NCBI RefSeq assembly: GCF_032362555.1
Contig: NC_083510.1
Coordinates: 6,351,501-6,415,500 of the forward strand
Reading direction: 5' to 3'
Origin: Amyelois transitella
Lineage: Eukaryota; Arthropoda; Insecta; Lepidoptera; Pyralidae
Length of the DNA stretch: 64,000 nt
Below the pieces are notes generated by a model that had not been told where the DNA came from, ran no database searches, and saw nothing but the letters and a program-made list of their open reading frames with translations. The position numbers and the translations under genes are program-made. Shown here one piece after another: positions 24,525 through 38,423 of the stretch (its first letter is position 1; each line of letters opens with the position of its first letter).

Positions 24525-24650
24525 AGTCTATTGATAGGATATCAATTTTTGAATAAAAGCACTAGTATCGACAGAATTATCGATATTATTGCGGCTGATT
24601 ATTGCAATAACTATCAATACTATCGATAGTGTTGACAGGCCTATTGATAT
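24525..24650. repeat. ATCGAT/ATTGAT-rich palindromic patch
   Basis: Several short inverted repeats built on 'caatagtctattg' and 'actatcgatagt' lie between 'tagtgttgccgatcaatagt' and 'atagtgttgacaggcctatt'. TATCGATA occurs twice (24579-24586, 24621-24628). Possibly a small non-autonomous transposon; no target-site duplication confirmed. Confidence 0.4.
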
Positions 24651-25005
24651 TGTAGATGATTTTTGAGGTTAACTACCCATAGTGCAACGACAACGCTACT
24701 CCGTTGGATATTGTTGGCATAGATTTTGGAATAATAATATTTCGGTTTCTATGGAAATCACTTATACTTCCATTCCTTTAAAGCATCCCAATATAACAGC
24801 TACTTTGTGTAAAAAGTATAGTGAAATCATTTACTATAAAAAAAAAAATTATAGTGCCGGCAGCATAAAAGTTTAATTTGCCAGTCTATTCACAGGTGAA
24901 CAAATGTAAGTCTAACTGAACGGGACTTTATAGCAACGTCTGTTTGCCTCTTGTTAGAATAAGTTTTGCTTTCAATGAAAAATATATTTATTTTTATATC
25001 CTCAC

Positions 25006-25238
25006 TAGCTGTGCCCGCGACTTCGTCCGCGAGAAAAAAATTTTTTGGGAATAATTAAAGCCTTCAAGGATAAATAACTGCTCCTTGTATTTAGAGCGTG
25101 ATATTGTACAGCCCAAAGCTTCCCTCGATAAATGGTTTATTCAACGCAAAAAGAATTTTTCAATTCGAGCTAGTAGTTCCTGAGATTAGCGCGTTCAAAC
25201 AAACAAACTCTTCAACTTTATAATAATAGTATAGATTA
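25006..25238 (+). repeat. Dispersed element, 'gtgcccgcgacttcgtccgcg' type
   Basis: Runs from 'agctgtgcccgcgacttcgt' to 'tataataatagtatagatta'. Its reverse relative, with 'acgcgctaatctcaggaact', is at 47540-47780. Confidence 0.75.
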
Positions 25239-27552
25239 GTCCTAAATGAATGACAATGCAGGTGAATGCAATCAAATTGGGCTTATGGAATTTAAAACAG
25301 ATTTCTTGATTAATCAGCCTGTAAGACATTACACATTGAGATCCGTCAGTGAATTCTTTATAACCCTTCTATATTATTTTGTAAAGTTGTTATTTCTTAT
25401 GCACAATATCAAATGCCATTCTATGTTTTTATGTAGGTGTTTAGTAGAGGAGGCGCCATAAAACTGCATTCGTCTAGGTTGTTACTTAGTACAATAAAAT
25501 CGAAGATGTCACATTACAATGCTACAGATGATTATGCAATTGTTTATATCTTGCAATAGCCGTATGTTTTTTTTAAATATTAATCTGTATATATGTAGGT
25601 TTCGTGCACAGTGACTACTTTCGTAAAATTGCAGACATTTCTCAAGATGACTTCCTCACCGAATTGGCAATCAGACTAATGTACGTAACTCAGAAAAGTA
25701 ATTGATTTCAGCATCAAAAGCAGCCTTGTTAAAAAGACCTTCATAGACGTATCTTAGGTATATTTATATATGGCCTAATATATGGGCTTGGTAGGGTAGT
25801 AGCCTGTGCATTATATTTTTTTTCACCGATGCTTTATGATGATTCATGACCGTTCACATATGTATAATCCGTCGATGGACAGGTTTTATCCCTTCGTCCA
25901 CTTTGGTAAGTTGTTTGTTGTTTCACAACTAGTTAGCAAACAGCGAAAAATTTGTTTTTCTTGTTGGGGTTTGGGGTCTTTGACTAACTGAAAAGTAATA
26001 GATTGTAAAAAGGCCAATGTTTTCTTGATCACCGCGTATTTCTAGCGTTTGACTGTTTCTTCAAACAAACGATTATAACATTGTAGTATCCGAAATACGA
26101 GTGCAACACAGAAATATGTAGTCTGTTTTGTTATGTTTATTTATTTAATTTGAAATGAATTGGCTTTGTTAACATCTATGAACAATTGCTTGAATTTTTC
26201 ATGTATTTTTTAAAACAAGCCTTTTTTAAATAACAATTTTTTACATTGAATAAAATGTTGTGTATTCTACTTAAGTATGCGAAATCGTTTCGTTCAAAAT
26301 ACCTTGTAATCGCACATCTACTAATGAGATTAACCTCTCCGGAGGAATTTCGCATAGGCGCTTACTGTAATCACCTTTGTTCACGAAAACAATACTGAAG
26401 AAACAATATTGTTTTGGAAAATAACCTGTGAACTGTTAAAATTTAAAACGAACTTAATGGATTGATTGTCGAAAATTAAAGAGGTAATGTAAGTATGTTG
26501 ACTAGGTTTAATTGGCAAAGCATATTACTCTACAGAAATGTAATAGTAAATTTAATTTATTTTAACACCGTTCTTTTATTTATATCTACCCGTTTAAGAT
26601 ATAGTTTTTTCCGAAATCTGTCTGAGGTTGAAAAATACCTATATGAAAGACAGGAATAGACTTGGTTTTACAGTAAAGCAGTATATGTACCTTTTATTAT
26701 ATAAGTACTCGTAACAAATAGATAATGTCAATTTCAATGACACTACGGACTTTGTTAACTTTAACTCTGGTTTAAGGATAATTTACGTCTTGTATTGTAT
26801 TATATTTCAATTTGCATTTTGTGGTTTTTACTTTAACAGTTAAATTTAGGTTAGGTGTGGCAAAAGTACATAATTCGTTAGTGCAACTTTGAGTGTGTAT
26901 GCGGCTGTAACATCTTGTGACCACAAATCTAGGAAGATAAAACGCTAGTCATCGCGGAACTCAATCAAACTAAGAATTTTTATTTTACAGCTTATCGACG
27001 ACACGAAAATGATCGAACGAACGGCGGTATAAAAAATTTATAAGAGTTAGACAGGCAGAAAGGCCCTCTTTTTGAAACAGTCTCCTTATTTTAATAAATA
27101 TAATAAATTTTAATATATATATATATAAATATACTTAAATATACATATATACTATTGATTTTTTTATAATTCACTTACAGATATTTTATTAATTTAGTAC
27201 AAGTTGGGATCTATGTGAAAGCCTTACTTAAGACTATTCAATCTTAGTCGTAAGTTTAGGAAATAAGGTTTAAAAAAAGAAAAATGACGATATCCCATTA
27301 ATTCATCTTTACCAGTTTTATCCTATCGACTACTACGAGTTTACTGACAATTTTTTCCTCACCGTAACTAAACTAGCTCGATAGCAAAGATTCTGTTTTC
27401 GAGTTGAAATTTAAATTGATATGGTACACTATGCGACGATTGCAATGTGTTTGACATAAGGCGTACTTACCATTTAACGCTAACTTGGCGTTTTACGAGG
27501 CTCTTCGTAGGTATTCTATTGTGGCATGGCAAAGGCGAGATAATGTTGCAGT

Positions 27553-27666
27553 CAAGGGCCGGACTTGAACTCGTAAATTAATTGCCATATTATTTCTTTT
27601 TCCTCCTGGCTTTACCTGTGCCCTTTTTGCGCCACATTCATTTTACCGATTCGACCACAGACGCTC
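27553..27666 (-). repeat. tRNA-derived SINE copy
   Basis: The minus strand reads 'gcgtctgtggtcgaatcggt' (A-box-like) and further on 'gggcacaggtaaag'. This matches the SINE at 59271 ('ggcgtcggtggtcgaatcgg' ... 'ggcacaggtctaaatcc'). Confidence 0.6.
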
Positions 27667-28381
27667 TAAATATTATTATTTACATAAAGTCATATCATTT
27701 ACGAACTGCTTCATAGTAGATTGTCAGTAAATTGACTTTCGATATAAATTCTATGAAATTTCATGGCAAGGTCCTTTCAATATTAAGAATCAAGAATGAA
27801 ATATCATACCACAATATAAATACCTATAAAATATATTTCGATAAAATTGTATACCTAGGTAAGGTTACTGAAATATAACAATTTTCTTATTAAACTACAA
27901 TTGAATTTGGTATCAAACTTTAAAGTAACACATTGTAACATACAACACAACAAGGAAAAAAGGGAGATGTTCAGAAGACGAATTAAATCCGCAAGGAATT
28001 ATACTAAACCATTGGCAAAACATATTACCGTAGATAATTTTGTTTCTGCGTACGGATTTCGGTAACAAGCTGATCGAGTTCAATAAACTACAAACTTTAT
28101 TATTTAGATCGATCCGCAATCAAAAAAAGGTATCTTTTATTACGATGCCAATATCGCATTAGGCATTGAAAACATGTAACGTTGTAGGTTATATTTTATT
28201 TGGAGTTTATCGTGATTTGTGAGCAATGTACCTGTATTGGCTTCAATTATAAAACGGATAACACCAATGTTGCTGATTAACCTATTCTTTTGCCAAGTTT
28301 TGCTTCCTTCCCTTATTGCGGCCCTGTGCACTGCAACAGACTCCCCCTGCTATATGCAATGGCTAGACAAACCTGCGACTC

Positions 28382-28415
28382 TATAAAAGGAACAGGTGAT
28401 TAGACCACTAAGTAC
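28382..28415 (+). promoter_or_regulatory. TATA box of the 28493 gene
   Basis: TATAAAAGG starts at 28382. Transcription should begin near 28411-28414. The first ATG-donor (ATG|gtaagt) is at 28493-28495, leaving a 5' UTR of about 80 bases. Confidence 0.7.
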
Positions 28416-28492
28416 AATCCGGCGCACACGCCGCCGACTACCGACACATGGGATATACCACACTTCGCTCATCTTGATACTAGAACCTTAAC

Positions 28493-31400
28493 ATGGTAAG
28501 TCTTATGCGATATTGATCTTGATCTCAGTCTTTGTTCTTTGTCATTGCTCTGTGAGAATCATTCATGTACTTTTTAGTCTATTGTTAGTAAGCCGCTTTG
28601 AAAAGATTATTGAAGTAATAAAGGGCTAATTTTATTTCTTTGTTTTTAAGATTAAAAGTTAAGAATTTCTCGTTTTTGCTCTGCTTATTGGTTTATTTTT
28701 ATAACTTCAGGATACGTAAATATGAAAAGTTCGATTTTATTAATTTTTCGAAACAGTTTTATGGTTTCAAGTATGAGATTTACACGCTAAGAAAGCAATA
28801 TATACCTACACGCATGAAAGTGCAATATCTTATTCATTTATAGAAGAATTACAGTCAGGAATATACGATATACTTAGATAAAGTAATTTTCAGGGGTTTC
28901 TTTCCATAAAATTCTTTATGATTTTTTTTTACGTGATGGCTTAAATCTTTTAATCTCAATTATTGCATTTAAACTATTAATAAATCATATTAATTAAGGT
29001 GACGCAAATATTTTCTAAACAAAAATGTACATTACGACATCATTTAATTTAAAAAAAGGAATTTCACCAATTCTAAATGCAGGTTTATATTTAACAATTA
29101 TGCTCATCGGCATAATCCTGTCATAATCGAGTAAAAACATTTATCATCAGGTAATAAATTAAAATGACATTTTCATGACTGTTATATTGTTAAGGAACAC
29201 ATAAATATATCGAGGAAATGATAGGATCCATGAAACCACTGAGTTAAGGTGGTACAAAGATTTATGTAGAAGGTATTTATTAGCGACACTAAGACCCCAC
29301 AAAATTTTTAATTATCTTAAGATCATTTTTAATAAATGAAGAGTAAAGAAAAAAGAGAGTTTCAATTATTGTTCTACATTTTTTTTATAAATTTGAATCA
29401 AAACAAGAATGAAAAACTAAACTTGAACTATAACTTCGTACCTCAAACAATAAAAGAAGACCATTTCTTTCAGAAAAGAAAATAATGTAATAAAAAATGG
29501 ACTACTTCCTTTAACTTCTTGTTGATGAACGTTATAAACAACAGGATTTCTTTTTGATTGATAATTAAATATTATCATAGTGATATCTCATATGAAAAAA
29601 TATTTTTTCACAATGAAACCACCTTAAAACTAAGAGATCATTACATGATATAAAATATAATCACGTCTATATCCCCTTTGGGGTAGACAGGGCTAACAGT
29701 CATCAAAAGACTGAAAGGCCATGCTCAGCTGCTGGGCTTAATGATAAAATTGAGATTCGAAATGGTGACAGCTTGCTAGCCCATCGCCTAAAAGAGGAAT
29801 CCCAATCATAGAAGCCTATCCCTTAGTTGCCTTTTATGACATCCGTGAGAAAGAGGTGGAGTGGTCCTATTCTATTTTATATTGGTGCCAGGAGCCACAC
29901 GTCTTAATTACTCTAAGAGATCATTGATTGTTATTCTAAAGTTCGAGCGTAGAAAATGTTAAAGTTAAACATGAGTTTAAATCAATATACAATAAATTGC
30001 TTAGAACGTCTGCAGCAAGTTTTTAAGGACGCGACCATAGTTGGCGCATAGGGCATAGGTTCGTGGGTCCCTGCTTATGCAATATCGCGTGCATTTATTG
30101 CATCTACAATACCTCGATACCTAACCTTTGTCTTTAAGCTGCTTCTTTAGAGAGACAAGTGCCATTGGCTAGAAATAAATCAATCGCCTAGGCTTTTACG
30201 GTATGTAGAGTTCCATCCTTACCAGACCTTATAAGACACATTTTTTTTTTATTTTGAGAAAATGTAAAATTTTACGTCAATGCATATTTTTTCGATTATT
30301 TCTAACGATATCAAATTAATATATAGATAACCTTTGGGTAACTGTTTGTCACTAGAAACAACGCCGAATATACTGCCCGTAGAAAGCTAAGGGACAGAGA
30401 GAGAGAGAGTGAACTAGTATAATTATGTCTAGTGATTTAAGATCTCGGGGTTAAAAAGCTAATAGCACAATCATGAAATATTATCCCGACTTAGATATTC
30501 ATTATTACTGTGAAAAAAGTAGCATGCGTATTTTATCTTGTGTCGATTTGTCAATTTCTTTCATTCTTACGCTTAATCTATGCATATAATAAAACAGTAA
30601 AAAAATTTTGTCTGTACATTTAGTATTTTTGACTGAAATGGAAAAATATAGGGACACTTAGAACTAAAAATAGATTTTTTATTTTTATTTTTTGTCTATC
30701 TGTATGTATGATTACGCTTATCTCCGAAAGTACTTAACCGATTTTGTTAAAACTTTCACCAATTGCTTTGTTTTAACTCAGAAAACATTTAAAGTTTGTT
30801 TCATCATTTGAATGAACTCAAGACATGAGGTTGCCCGCAAATAAATTACGAAATTTAAAATTCAAAGTCATTCATTATTGTACGGCAGCATTATACCTAT
30901 AACAAAAGGAAAAGCTAATAACGTCGTATATAAAGAAATTCTTTGAGTTTGTGAGTTAAGTTAACACTTTAATTTCAATTGCTTTATTGGTCAAAAATAT
31001 AATATCACATATTTAAGTTAATATTTCATATGATAAGTAGGTATATTGATTTATTTCACATTATTGTAGATTCAACTCGAAATTCACGCGGACGAAGTCG
31101 CGGCCAACAGCTAGTAAATAATATAATGTTAAGTTAATCGTTAAGAATATGTTTCACTAACTGAAATCAACTGGAACAGTTTTGAAAACATACCGAATAT
31201 TGTGCTTCTTAGACTCCCTTATCTAACGTTGTAAAGCCCAATAACAGAGATGTTAATATACTTAGGTGTGATAAATCTTCCAGCCGAATTTAGTTCGGGT
31301 TGCATCCTCACCTATGTGGAGAGAAGACTGATAGGACAACCAAATTCATATTAGATAATATTTAACATTTTCAAATACCTACTACAGTCATGTTTGGGAG

Positions 31401-34400
31401 TTCAGTGTCTTTAGTTTATTAAACTACCGTGTGAAATAATTATAATTAGAGGAACTTCTGTTTTTACGAATATTGTCTTGCCAAATGAAATTCCTGACAT
31501 ATTCTCACAGTACTTATTCACATATACCAAATTGACTTGCAAAATGCTGTCATACACGGGGTTTGCAATTCAACATGAGACGCTAATAGAGGTGTTACTA
31601 AATAACGTGAATGCATAATTTCTGTGGGTAGTAAAACCTCATAAGTTCCTAGGTATACTTATTCAATTAAAAAGTTAAAATTATGGCCTAAAACTATTTA
31701 GTTTAAATATAAATTTTGGTTACCCTCATATTTATGTATAAAAAAAAATATATATTTATATAATAAAATGTCATGGATATCTGTTTAGGGGTTTTGACGT
31801 GAAAGACGGACAAATAAACACACTTTCACATTTATAATGTTAGAATATATTATTAGTTAAACATTAATAAAAGTATGCGTAAAGTTTTTAAAATGCGCTA
31901 GCATCTTTTCCGCAATATACGAAAAGCATTTCGAAAACCCTTGACCCGAAACTGCATACACACTGAAATTTATGTGTGCCTAATCAAATAAAAAAACAAG
32001 TTAAAAGGTGTTTGACTCCATATTTTAAGTGTTTGGAATTTTTGAGCTCCAAATTGAACACCCTCATAATTTAATGGTTAAAGGATTTTATTTTCGGTTT
32101 TATGGCTGAAGAATGAAGTAATGAGAAGATTATGGTCGAGTTAAAAGCTATAAACACTAAGCTAAAACATAAGTAACTTTTTAAGGGTGCTTAACCTTTC
32201 TTGTAGGCATAAGACAAATATTTTGTCAATGGCATAACAAGCCTGTCTTAGTGGCAGTGAGGAGCCATACTGCGGGGTATCAGGAATCGTGTTTCATTTT
32301 TGTATACTACGTCTAATATGGGAAGTCGTGTTAAGGCTAAGATGCTAAGAGTCCCCTTAACCGATGAGGTGAAATAAAAAGATTGATGCATTTGGATAGA
32401 ACGAGATGTAAGTAGTGAAGACTATATTGTACATATTGTATAAAATATCATGAATAGCCGCTCCCTTCACCTTAATATGATGATTTCACACTCACATCTT
32501 TATACGAAGCATCCATATTTAAGTATTATACGAGCACGCGCAACTATCAGTTTACTGCTTGTAATTTATAATAATCTTCAATGAAGCGTGTCAACCTTGT
32601 AATTGTATCTTAAGCCAATTTAAACTATTAAGACAAGTTTTTATGAAGATCTTTGAAATACATACATATAGGTAATATACATATTTGTTGTTTGTAAAGT
32701 GGAATAAAATAATAAGGACTTATAATTAAATACCACAGTTGTAATAATGGCTTTGTGATTTTCATTATAAATTTTGATCACATAGGTATTAAATGTCCTC
32801 ATCAGACTAAAATGAAGTTGTGAGCCTGTATAGTTCAGCAGTTTAGCAGCAGAATTATTTTCATGTATTTAACCATAACCTACATGTTTTGCGGCAGTTA
32901 AATCTTTGAGATGAGGGTTCTATAGTAAGGTTATTTTAGAAAAATAAATATTACCTGATTGGCATTCTCACTATGGATACCAATCTAGTCATTTCGGTTC
33001 TTCGTGTTGTGATGAATATATTTTCATAAACTCGAAGAACCGACAAGAAAAGCAACATTTTTAGGAGGACAGAGTGTACATATTTCCACATTCCTTGCAT
33101 ATTTCTTTTTTTCTTCTACGATAGCTCGTAGGTTTAAGTTACATACATGCGTATAATCACGTCTATATCCCTTATCGGATAGACAGAGCCAACAGTCTTG
33201 AAAAAGCTAAAGGACATGTTAAGCTATAAGGCTTAATAGTGAACTTGAGATTCAAATAGTGATAGATTGCTAGCCCGTTGCCTACCAGGAGAATCCTAAG
33301 ATCAGCCTTTCCCTTGGTCGCCTTTTACGACGTCCATTGGAAAGATACGGAGTTGTGGACTACTCTAAAGTACCGGAAACCACATTCTTGCTTATTTTAG
33401 CAGCACGTCCCGATTTTTTCATACTTTGTCGTCTTTTTACAAGTACCTACTAGCGGACGCAAAAGGGAAGACAAGTATTTATAGGTAAATGAAATGCGAA
33501 GACACCATTACACTCGTCCAATACTTTTCGTGATCGGCGTGTGAAGGCCAATACAAATGGTCACAGGCGAGCTAATTGTGTTGTCTTATGGATACAATTA
33601 GCGAGTGGTCACTAGATGTTTGTTTATGTGCAGCGAGCAACGTGACCCAAATAGTCTGCGGCAGGTCACTGATAACGTGAATGTCATGAAAATGCTGTAA
33701 ATTAGGAATTTAATAAGTAATTGCGAGGGGTGTATTTTATGAAATTTTCACATTTTGCACTTATCTAAAAACAGAAGTGTAACAACTTTCACCTGAAAAT
33801 TGACATTCATTGTATCCGCGACTTCGTCCGCGTGGAATCATTCCCGCGGGGACTCCGGGATAAAAAGTAGCCTATATGTTATACCTACATACCATATTTT
33901 ATCGTAATCAGTTAAGTAGTTTTTGCGTGAAAGAGTAACAAACATCCATACAGTCATCCTGACATACTCACAAACTTTCGAATTTATAATATTAGTATAG
34001 ATTATATCTTGTAAAGTATAGAAAAAATCATATCACAGATATTGCGGGCAGTTTATATTAGTAGGTATATTTGTTTAGTTTAGGTATTTGACTTAATTTT
34101 CCTTTAAGAATTTATATTAAGAAATATTTTATTTAAATCTAGATATAAAAAATAACACGTACCTGCTCCCTCACTCTTGTTAACGCTCTTGTGACGCCTA
34201 TTAATTTTAATAACGCAAATTTGTATTCGAGCTGTGCCATGGAACATAGTTATAAAAATATAAGTATATAAAAAATATACGTAATGCCCCTTAATGCCTA
34301 ATGCTCAGCATACCTAGATATAGTAGTAGTTTTGATTTATCATAAAGTACTTAGTAAAGTTTGAATAAAGGGCAAAATTATCATTAAGATAAGCAATGGT

Positions 34401-37400
34401 GTGCGTAGTAATGTAGGTAATTATAGCAATTGCCTGGTGATATTTTACACAGTTTAACCGCGCAGCGAATCTTTGCTTTTCAATAAACTTCCAAGTTTCT
34501 CGAACCTACCTATATGAAATACATTTAAAAAATAAGTGGATTAACGGAGTATTTATTGGTTAGACAAAGCTAACAGTCTCAAAAATACTCAAGGGTCATG
34601 TTTAGTTTGTTTGATACTTATGGAGACATCTACATGGTATGTAGATTTGAATTTTGGACTAAGTACACACCCAACAGAGACGCCAGAATGAGGTTTATGT
34701 ACATTTTAAACAAATGACTTACACGATAAAAATAGTTTGGCAAAAAATCAGGGTTTTTGTTCATAATACTTTTACCCGGGACATCTCTTGAGAATTCACA
34801 GACTGAGAAGTGACCAATGTGATCCACAAAGTTTTAATCTATCTTCTTCCTGCTAGCTATAGTCTCGGTTACATCCTCGCCACTCTGGAGAGGAGCCTGG
34901 AGATCCTGTATTGGGTGAGTCAGGTAACATGAAGCGACTCTCATCGTGATGGTATAATCACGATCCAATTGGATGTATATCCAATGACTGAATGTTTGTT
35001 TTTATATTAAAACTAATGTCTTCGTTTTAATATACGTGGTTTTGGTACATACAATAATATTTGAATTAGTTCTGATAAAACGTTCATACTTTTCAGAGAG
35101 TGATATTTTTCGTTGGGTTAGTTGCCCTAGCGGCGTCCGCTCCACAACAAAAGCCGTCTGATCAAGTGATAGCCATTATCAAACAAGATTTCGATCAGCA
35201 GGTGGATGGATCTTACAGATACAGGTAACTTGTTTATTGTTGTTTAAGTTAAAACTATTTAGTTTCTGCACACTGCCCTATACTCGGTGCCTTCATATCA
35301 AAATATCATCTATCTAATTAGTATATTTAGGCGGTGTTATGGAAGCGCAACTAATTTGTTCATAACAATTGATAAAAAAAAAAAATTGAGGAGTACTGAT
35401 ATTCATAAAAAAATACGATCAACAAAATCGATTTCAAATTCGCCAAGTCATAACCTCGTTCACGGACAAGAATTCTTTCTTTTTTAAGTCGGTCAATAAG
35501 AGGTTCATGAACATAGGTAGGACTTATTCTTATAAAATTTATGTAGGTACCTAATATTTTCATAAGAAACTTTTAGATTTTAAGTTATTTTAACCAAAAA
35601 CAAACAATAATTCAAACATAGGTACCTATATTTTGGTTTGTTTTCAATGTAAATTTACAAAGCTAATTTATAAACACCTGATCTAAAAAACATAAAAGAT
35701 AAAAACATGTTGGTACTCAATGTTATGCTCTATGTAAACATAGGTTAACGTTTGATCAGTTTAATGGATTAGGATAAATTTATAAATAAACAAGTGCCTA
35801 AGTGCTATTTAGATAGTATTCACGAAATACTTGCTGGTAGTTAGCTTTTGGCGTAAAGGTGTTTCGTCATATGCAATTGATAATTGATTTGTACATTGAG
35901 TGGATCATTATCTGTTTTTATGCTTTTGGTGTGTACATAAGTTATCCATATACTAACGACTTAATTATGAAAAAGTAACCGCGCTTGTCTGTCTATTTTC
36001 TGTTACCTCATGGTGAACAGATTTCGATGAAATTTCAAAATACTTATAATGATGTTTATAGAATAAAATGTTAACTATTTTGAGTTTACTACAAAAATTA
36101 AGTACCTACTTTAAGTATGATATATAAACACTTTATTGCACCATTAGAATAATACATATATAACAGCATAAAATAAAAAGAGATGGCACAAAAGCGGATT
36201 TATCACTACATCAATAGTTAGATTTAATTTTGATACGAGTAGATTCTATCATTAAAGTACGCGATAATGTTACTTCTGATTTAAAATCCGTGTTCATAAA
36301 CGAATTTTAAAAATAGAATATTATCAATTCTAGTTATGAGACGGAAAACGGCATAAAGGCTGAGGAGACAGGTACGCTCAAGAAGGCGAGTGGTCCAGAC
36401 GCAGGTGATGTCATCGTCGCGCAAGGAGGCTTCAGCTACACTGCGCCAGATGGCACCGTCATCAACCTGAACTACATCGCCGATGATGAGGGCGGGTTCA
36501 AACCTGAGGTGAGTCCAAACCTTCCTAATAAATAGGAAAGTACCTGTCTAGACAAACGAATATACCAGACAGATGAAAATAAACTGCGCCAGTTGTAACT
36601 CCATATATATGTACAAGAAACGAAAAAAAATAGTTTAACATTTGTTTACTTTAAATTAAACACATTTTATATACATATATACTTGAATTTACATACAGAT
36701 ATTTTGTCAGGTTAATTTTGCCATTCTTTAACTTTTTGGACAGCAAAATTGTTAAAATACCTATATTATTTGTTTACCGCTTTGTCGGCAACAATTTTTC
36801 AAATTCAAAGTCATACGATTACAGATTTCTATCGCTAAGATTCTGAACCTAGTTGAAAGCAAACGAACAAATACATAAACAAAAACAATAGTAATGTACA
36901 TAATCCTTTAAAATAACTGCAAAAAGACTTACAATTCAAAAACAACAGAAATTATATAATTAACAACTAATACATTTATAGAAGGTTATTGCTGTGTTTC
37001 CGTCTGCTTATTCCCAAGCAATGAAAATCTACATTTCGCCAAATAAGTGATGCTTGAGTTACATAATTGAGTTAACAATCATCTAACAAATCACGTAATT
37101 GGAATAACAAATGTGTTATAACAAATAGCATAACTCGATACAAACAATATAATATACTATATCTACTACCCAGTTGTTTATTTTAAGCAGAAACTGGGTT
37201 CCAAATAATATATAACTAATCTGTATTTTTAAAGGAAAATATGATGGACAACATACAGGTGTAATCACTAGACGAATTTCTGCGAAATTTGACAAACAGA
37301 TAGTTATTATTATGAATGCATACGTTAGGAAGCATATTTCAAGTACAAAACTCCATGTAACAGCTAGTATAAAGATAAATCAAATAATTTATTTCTTAAA

Positions 37401-38423
37401 TTCGAAATGTAAAGTCTAAGATTAAGAAATATGGTCGTCTAACATTCGTGAAGTTAGTGTGTCATCTTTTAGTTCAAGGACGTATGCGCATTCCATTAAC
37501 TGTTAGTCGCCCACTGGGTGGTATAACAATGTTATGTCAAATACATGCAAATTACGTGTTTTGTTTCGTACAATGTGCGAAATGTAGGCTGTCTAATACT
37601 ATTATTTGCACATCAACATGAAACTAGTTGATTATTTACTAAAAAGGACGATCATCAAATAGTAGAGTATGCCACGATTAACTCAAAGCTGATAACGTTT
37701 GATATAGCGTCATAGAAACTGAAAATGGAGCTTTAATTTGAACTAATCGTCTTTTAATAATAGCTAGGTTAAAGTAAATACTTATAAATTAATATAAAGT
37801 CTTCTCAAATACACATGCCTTTTGAAATTTTTCATTCCACATTTTATAATCTAGCGTGTGTGAACACTTAATAATAGGCTTTTCCTTTTACACTTCGTAA
37901 TATTGTTATAGTCAGATATGCTAAAATCTCAAAAATAGTTGAACGTCGATGTTATCTATGATGCTATTGTTAACAACAATGTCATCACTAACAATAAATT
38001 TACGGGGAAATATATGTAAATGGATAAATTTATCAGCTAGTATAAAGTCAAGGTTGTAAACTACGTAGAAATATCAGATTTTTTTTTATTATATAGTCAG
38101 CGTGACATTACATCATGCTACCTTATGAGGTGAATCATATCATAGAAGTCCTGATGTAGCAATAAAATAGATCTGTCTATATTCTAAATTAGAAATTTGT
38201 TACATTTTATTTTTTGTATTTATTAGTCAGTCTGCCAGCTGATATGCAAAAAAAATTATGAAGTGCAACTCAAATCCTATAAAAATAAGACTTCCATTTT
38301 CATTGCTATTAACCTGTTTTCCAGGGAGCACACTTGCCCACACCACCACCAATACCACCAGCGATTCAGAAGGCTCTCGACTACCTGGCTACCCTACCAC
38401 CTTCTCCACCAGGAAGAAATTGA
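28493..38423 (+). CDS. RR-1 cuticular protein with ATG-only first exon
   Basis: Exons 28493-28495 (ATG only), 35097-35224, 36334-36508, 38325-38423; 134 residues. Exon 2 starts AGAGTGATA in phase 0, giving the signal peptide [16 protein letters not shown]. The linkage to the distant ATG is inferred from the TATA box, the gtaagt donor and the lack of a nearer candidate. The mature protein is short: '[20 protein letters not shown]', [19 protein letters not shown], core [40 protein letters not shown], tail [20 protein letters not shown]. The motif reads ADDEGGF rather than ADENGF, a one-residue insertion with Asn replaced. Intron positions match the 11111 and 18864 genes. AATAAA lies at 38669-38674. 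This is the compact form of the family, akin to the endocuticle structural glycoproteins (SgAbd type). Confidence 0.88.
29655..29905 (+). repeat. Short interspersed repeat, family A
   Basis: 'atcacgtctatatccccttt' through 'ggtgccaggagccacacg'; near full length, no (ATAC) tail. Confidence 0.8.
30600..31115 (-). repeat. Dispersed element family C, reverse copy
   Basis: Mirror of 6008-6560: 'tttgtctgtacatttagtat', 'cttatctccgaaagtactta' and 'actttcaccaattgctttgt', ending 'cacgcggacgaagtcgcggc'. The embedded tRNA-like block of the 6008 copy is absent here. Confidence 0.8.
33145..33392 (+). repeat. Short interspersed repeat, family A (diverged)
   Basis: 'atcacgtctatatcccttat', 'agccaacagtcttgaaaaag' and 'ggtcgccttttacgacgtcc' preserved. 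Confidence 0.75.
33812..34005 (+). repeat. Dispersed element with 'cgcgacttcgtccgcgtgga' head
   Basis: From 'tatccgcgacttcgtccgcg' via 'ggataaaaagtagcctatat' to 'tataatattagtatagatta'. A non-coding 3' fragment of a very common lepidopteran element. Confidence 0.75.
34548..34600 (+). repeat. Family A fragment
   Basis: 'ggttagacaaagctaacagt' and 'caagggtcatgtttag' match the central part of the repeat. Confidence 0.5.

Larger units (their letters stand above)
20473..28381. other. 8-kb gene-free interval
   Basis: After the poly(A) signal at 20594 I see no gene on either strand. Recognised content: an RTE-like 3' tail (21400-21715), an AT/TCGAT-rich palindromic patch (24525-24650), an element C-type copy (25006-25238), a (TA)n run near 27115-27128, and a tRNA-derived SINE (27553-27666, minus). 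Open frames are short and unlike known families. Confidence 0.6.
28496..35096 (+). other. 6.6-kb first intron of the 28493 gene
   Basis: Holds family A repeats (29655-29905, 33145-33392 and a fragment at 34548-34600) and element C-type copies (30600-31115 minus, 33812-34005 plus). No other exon or gene was recognised. Confidence 0.5.
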
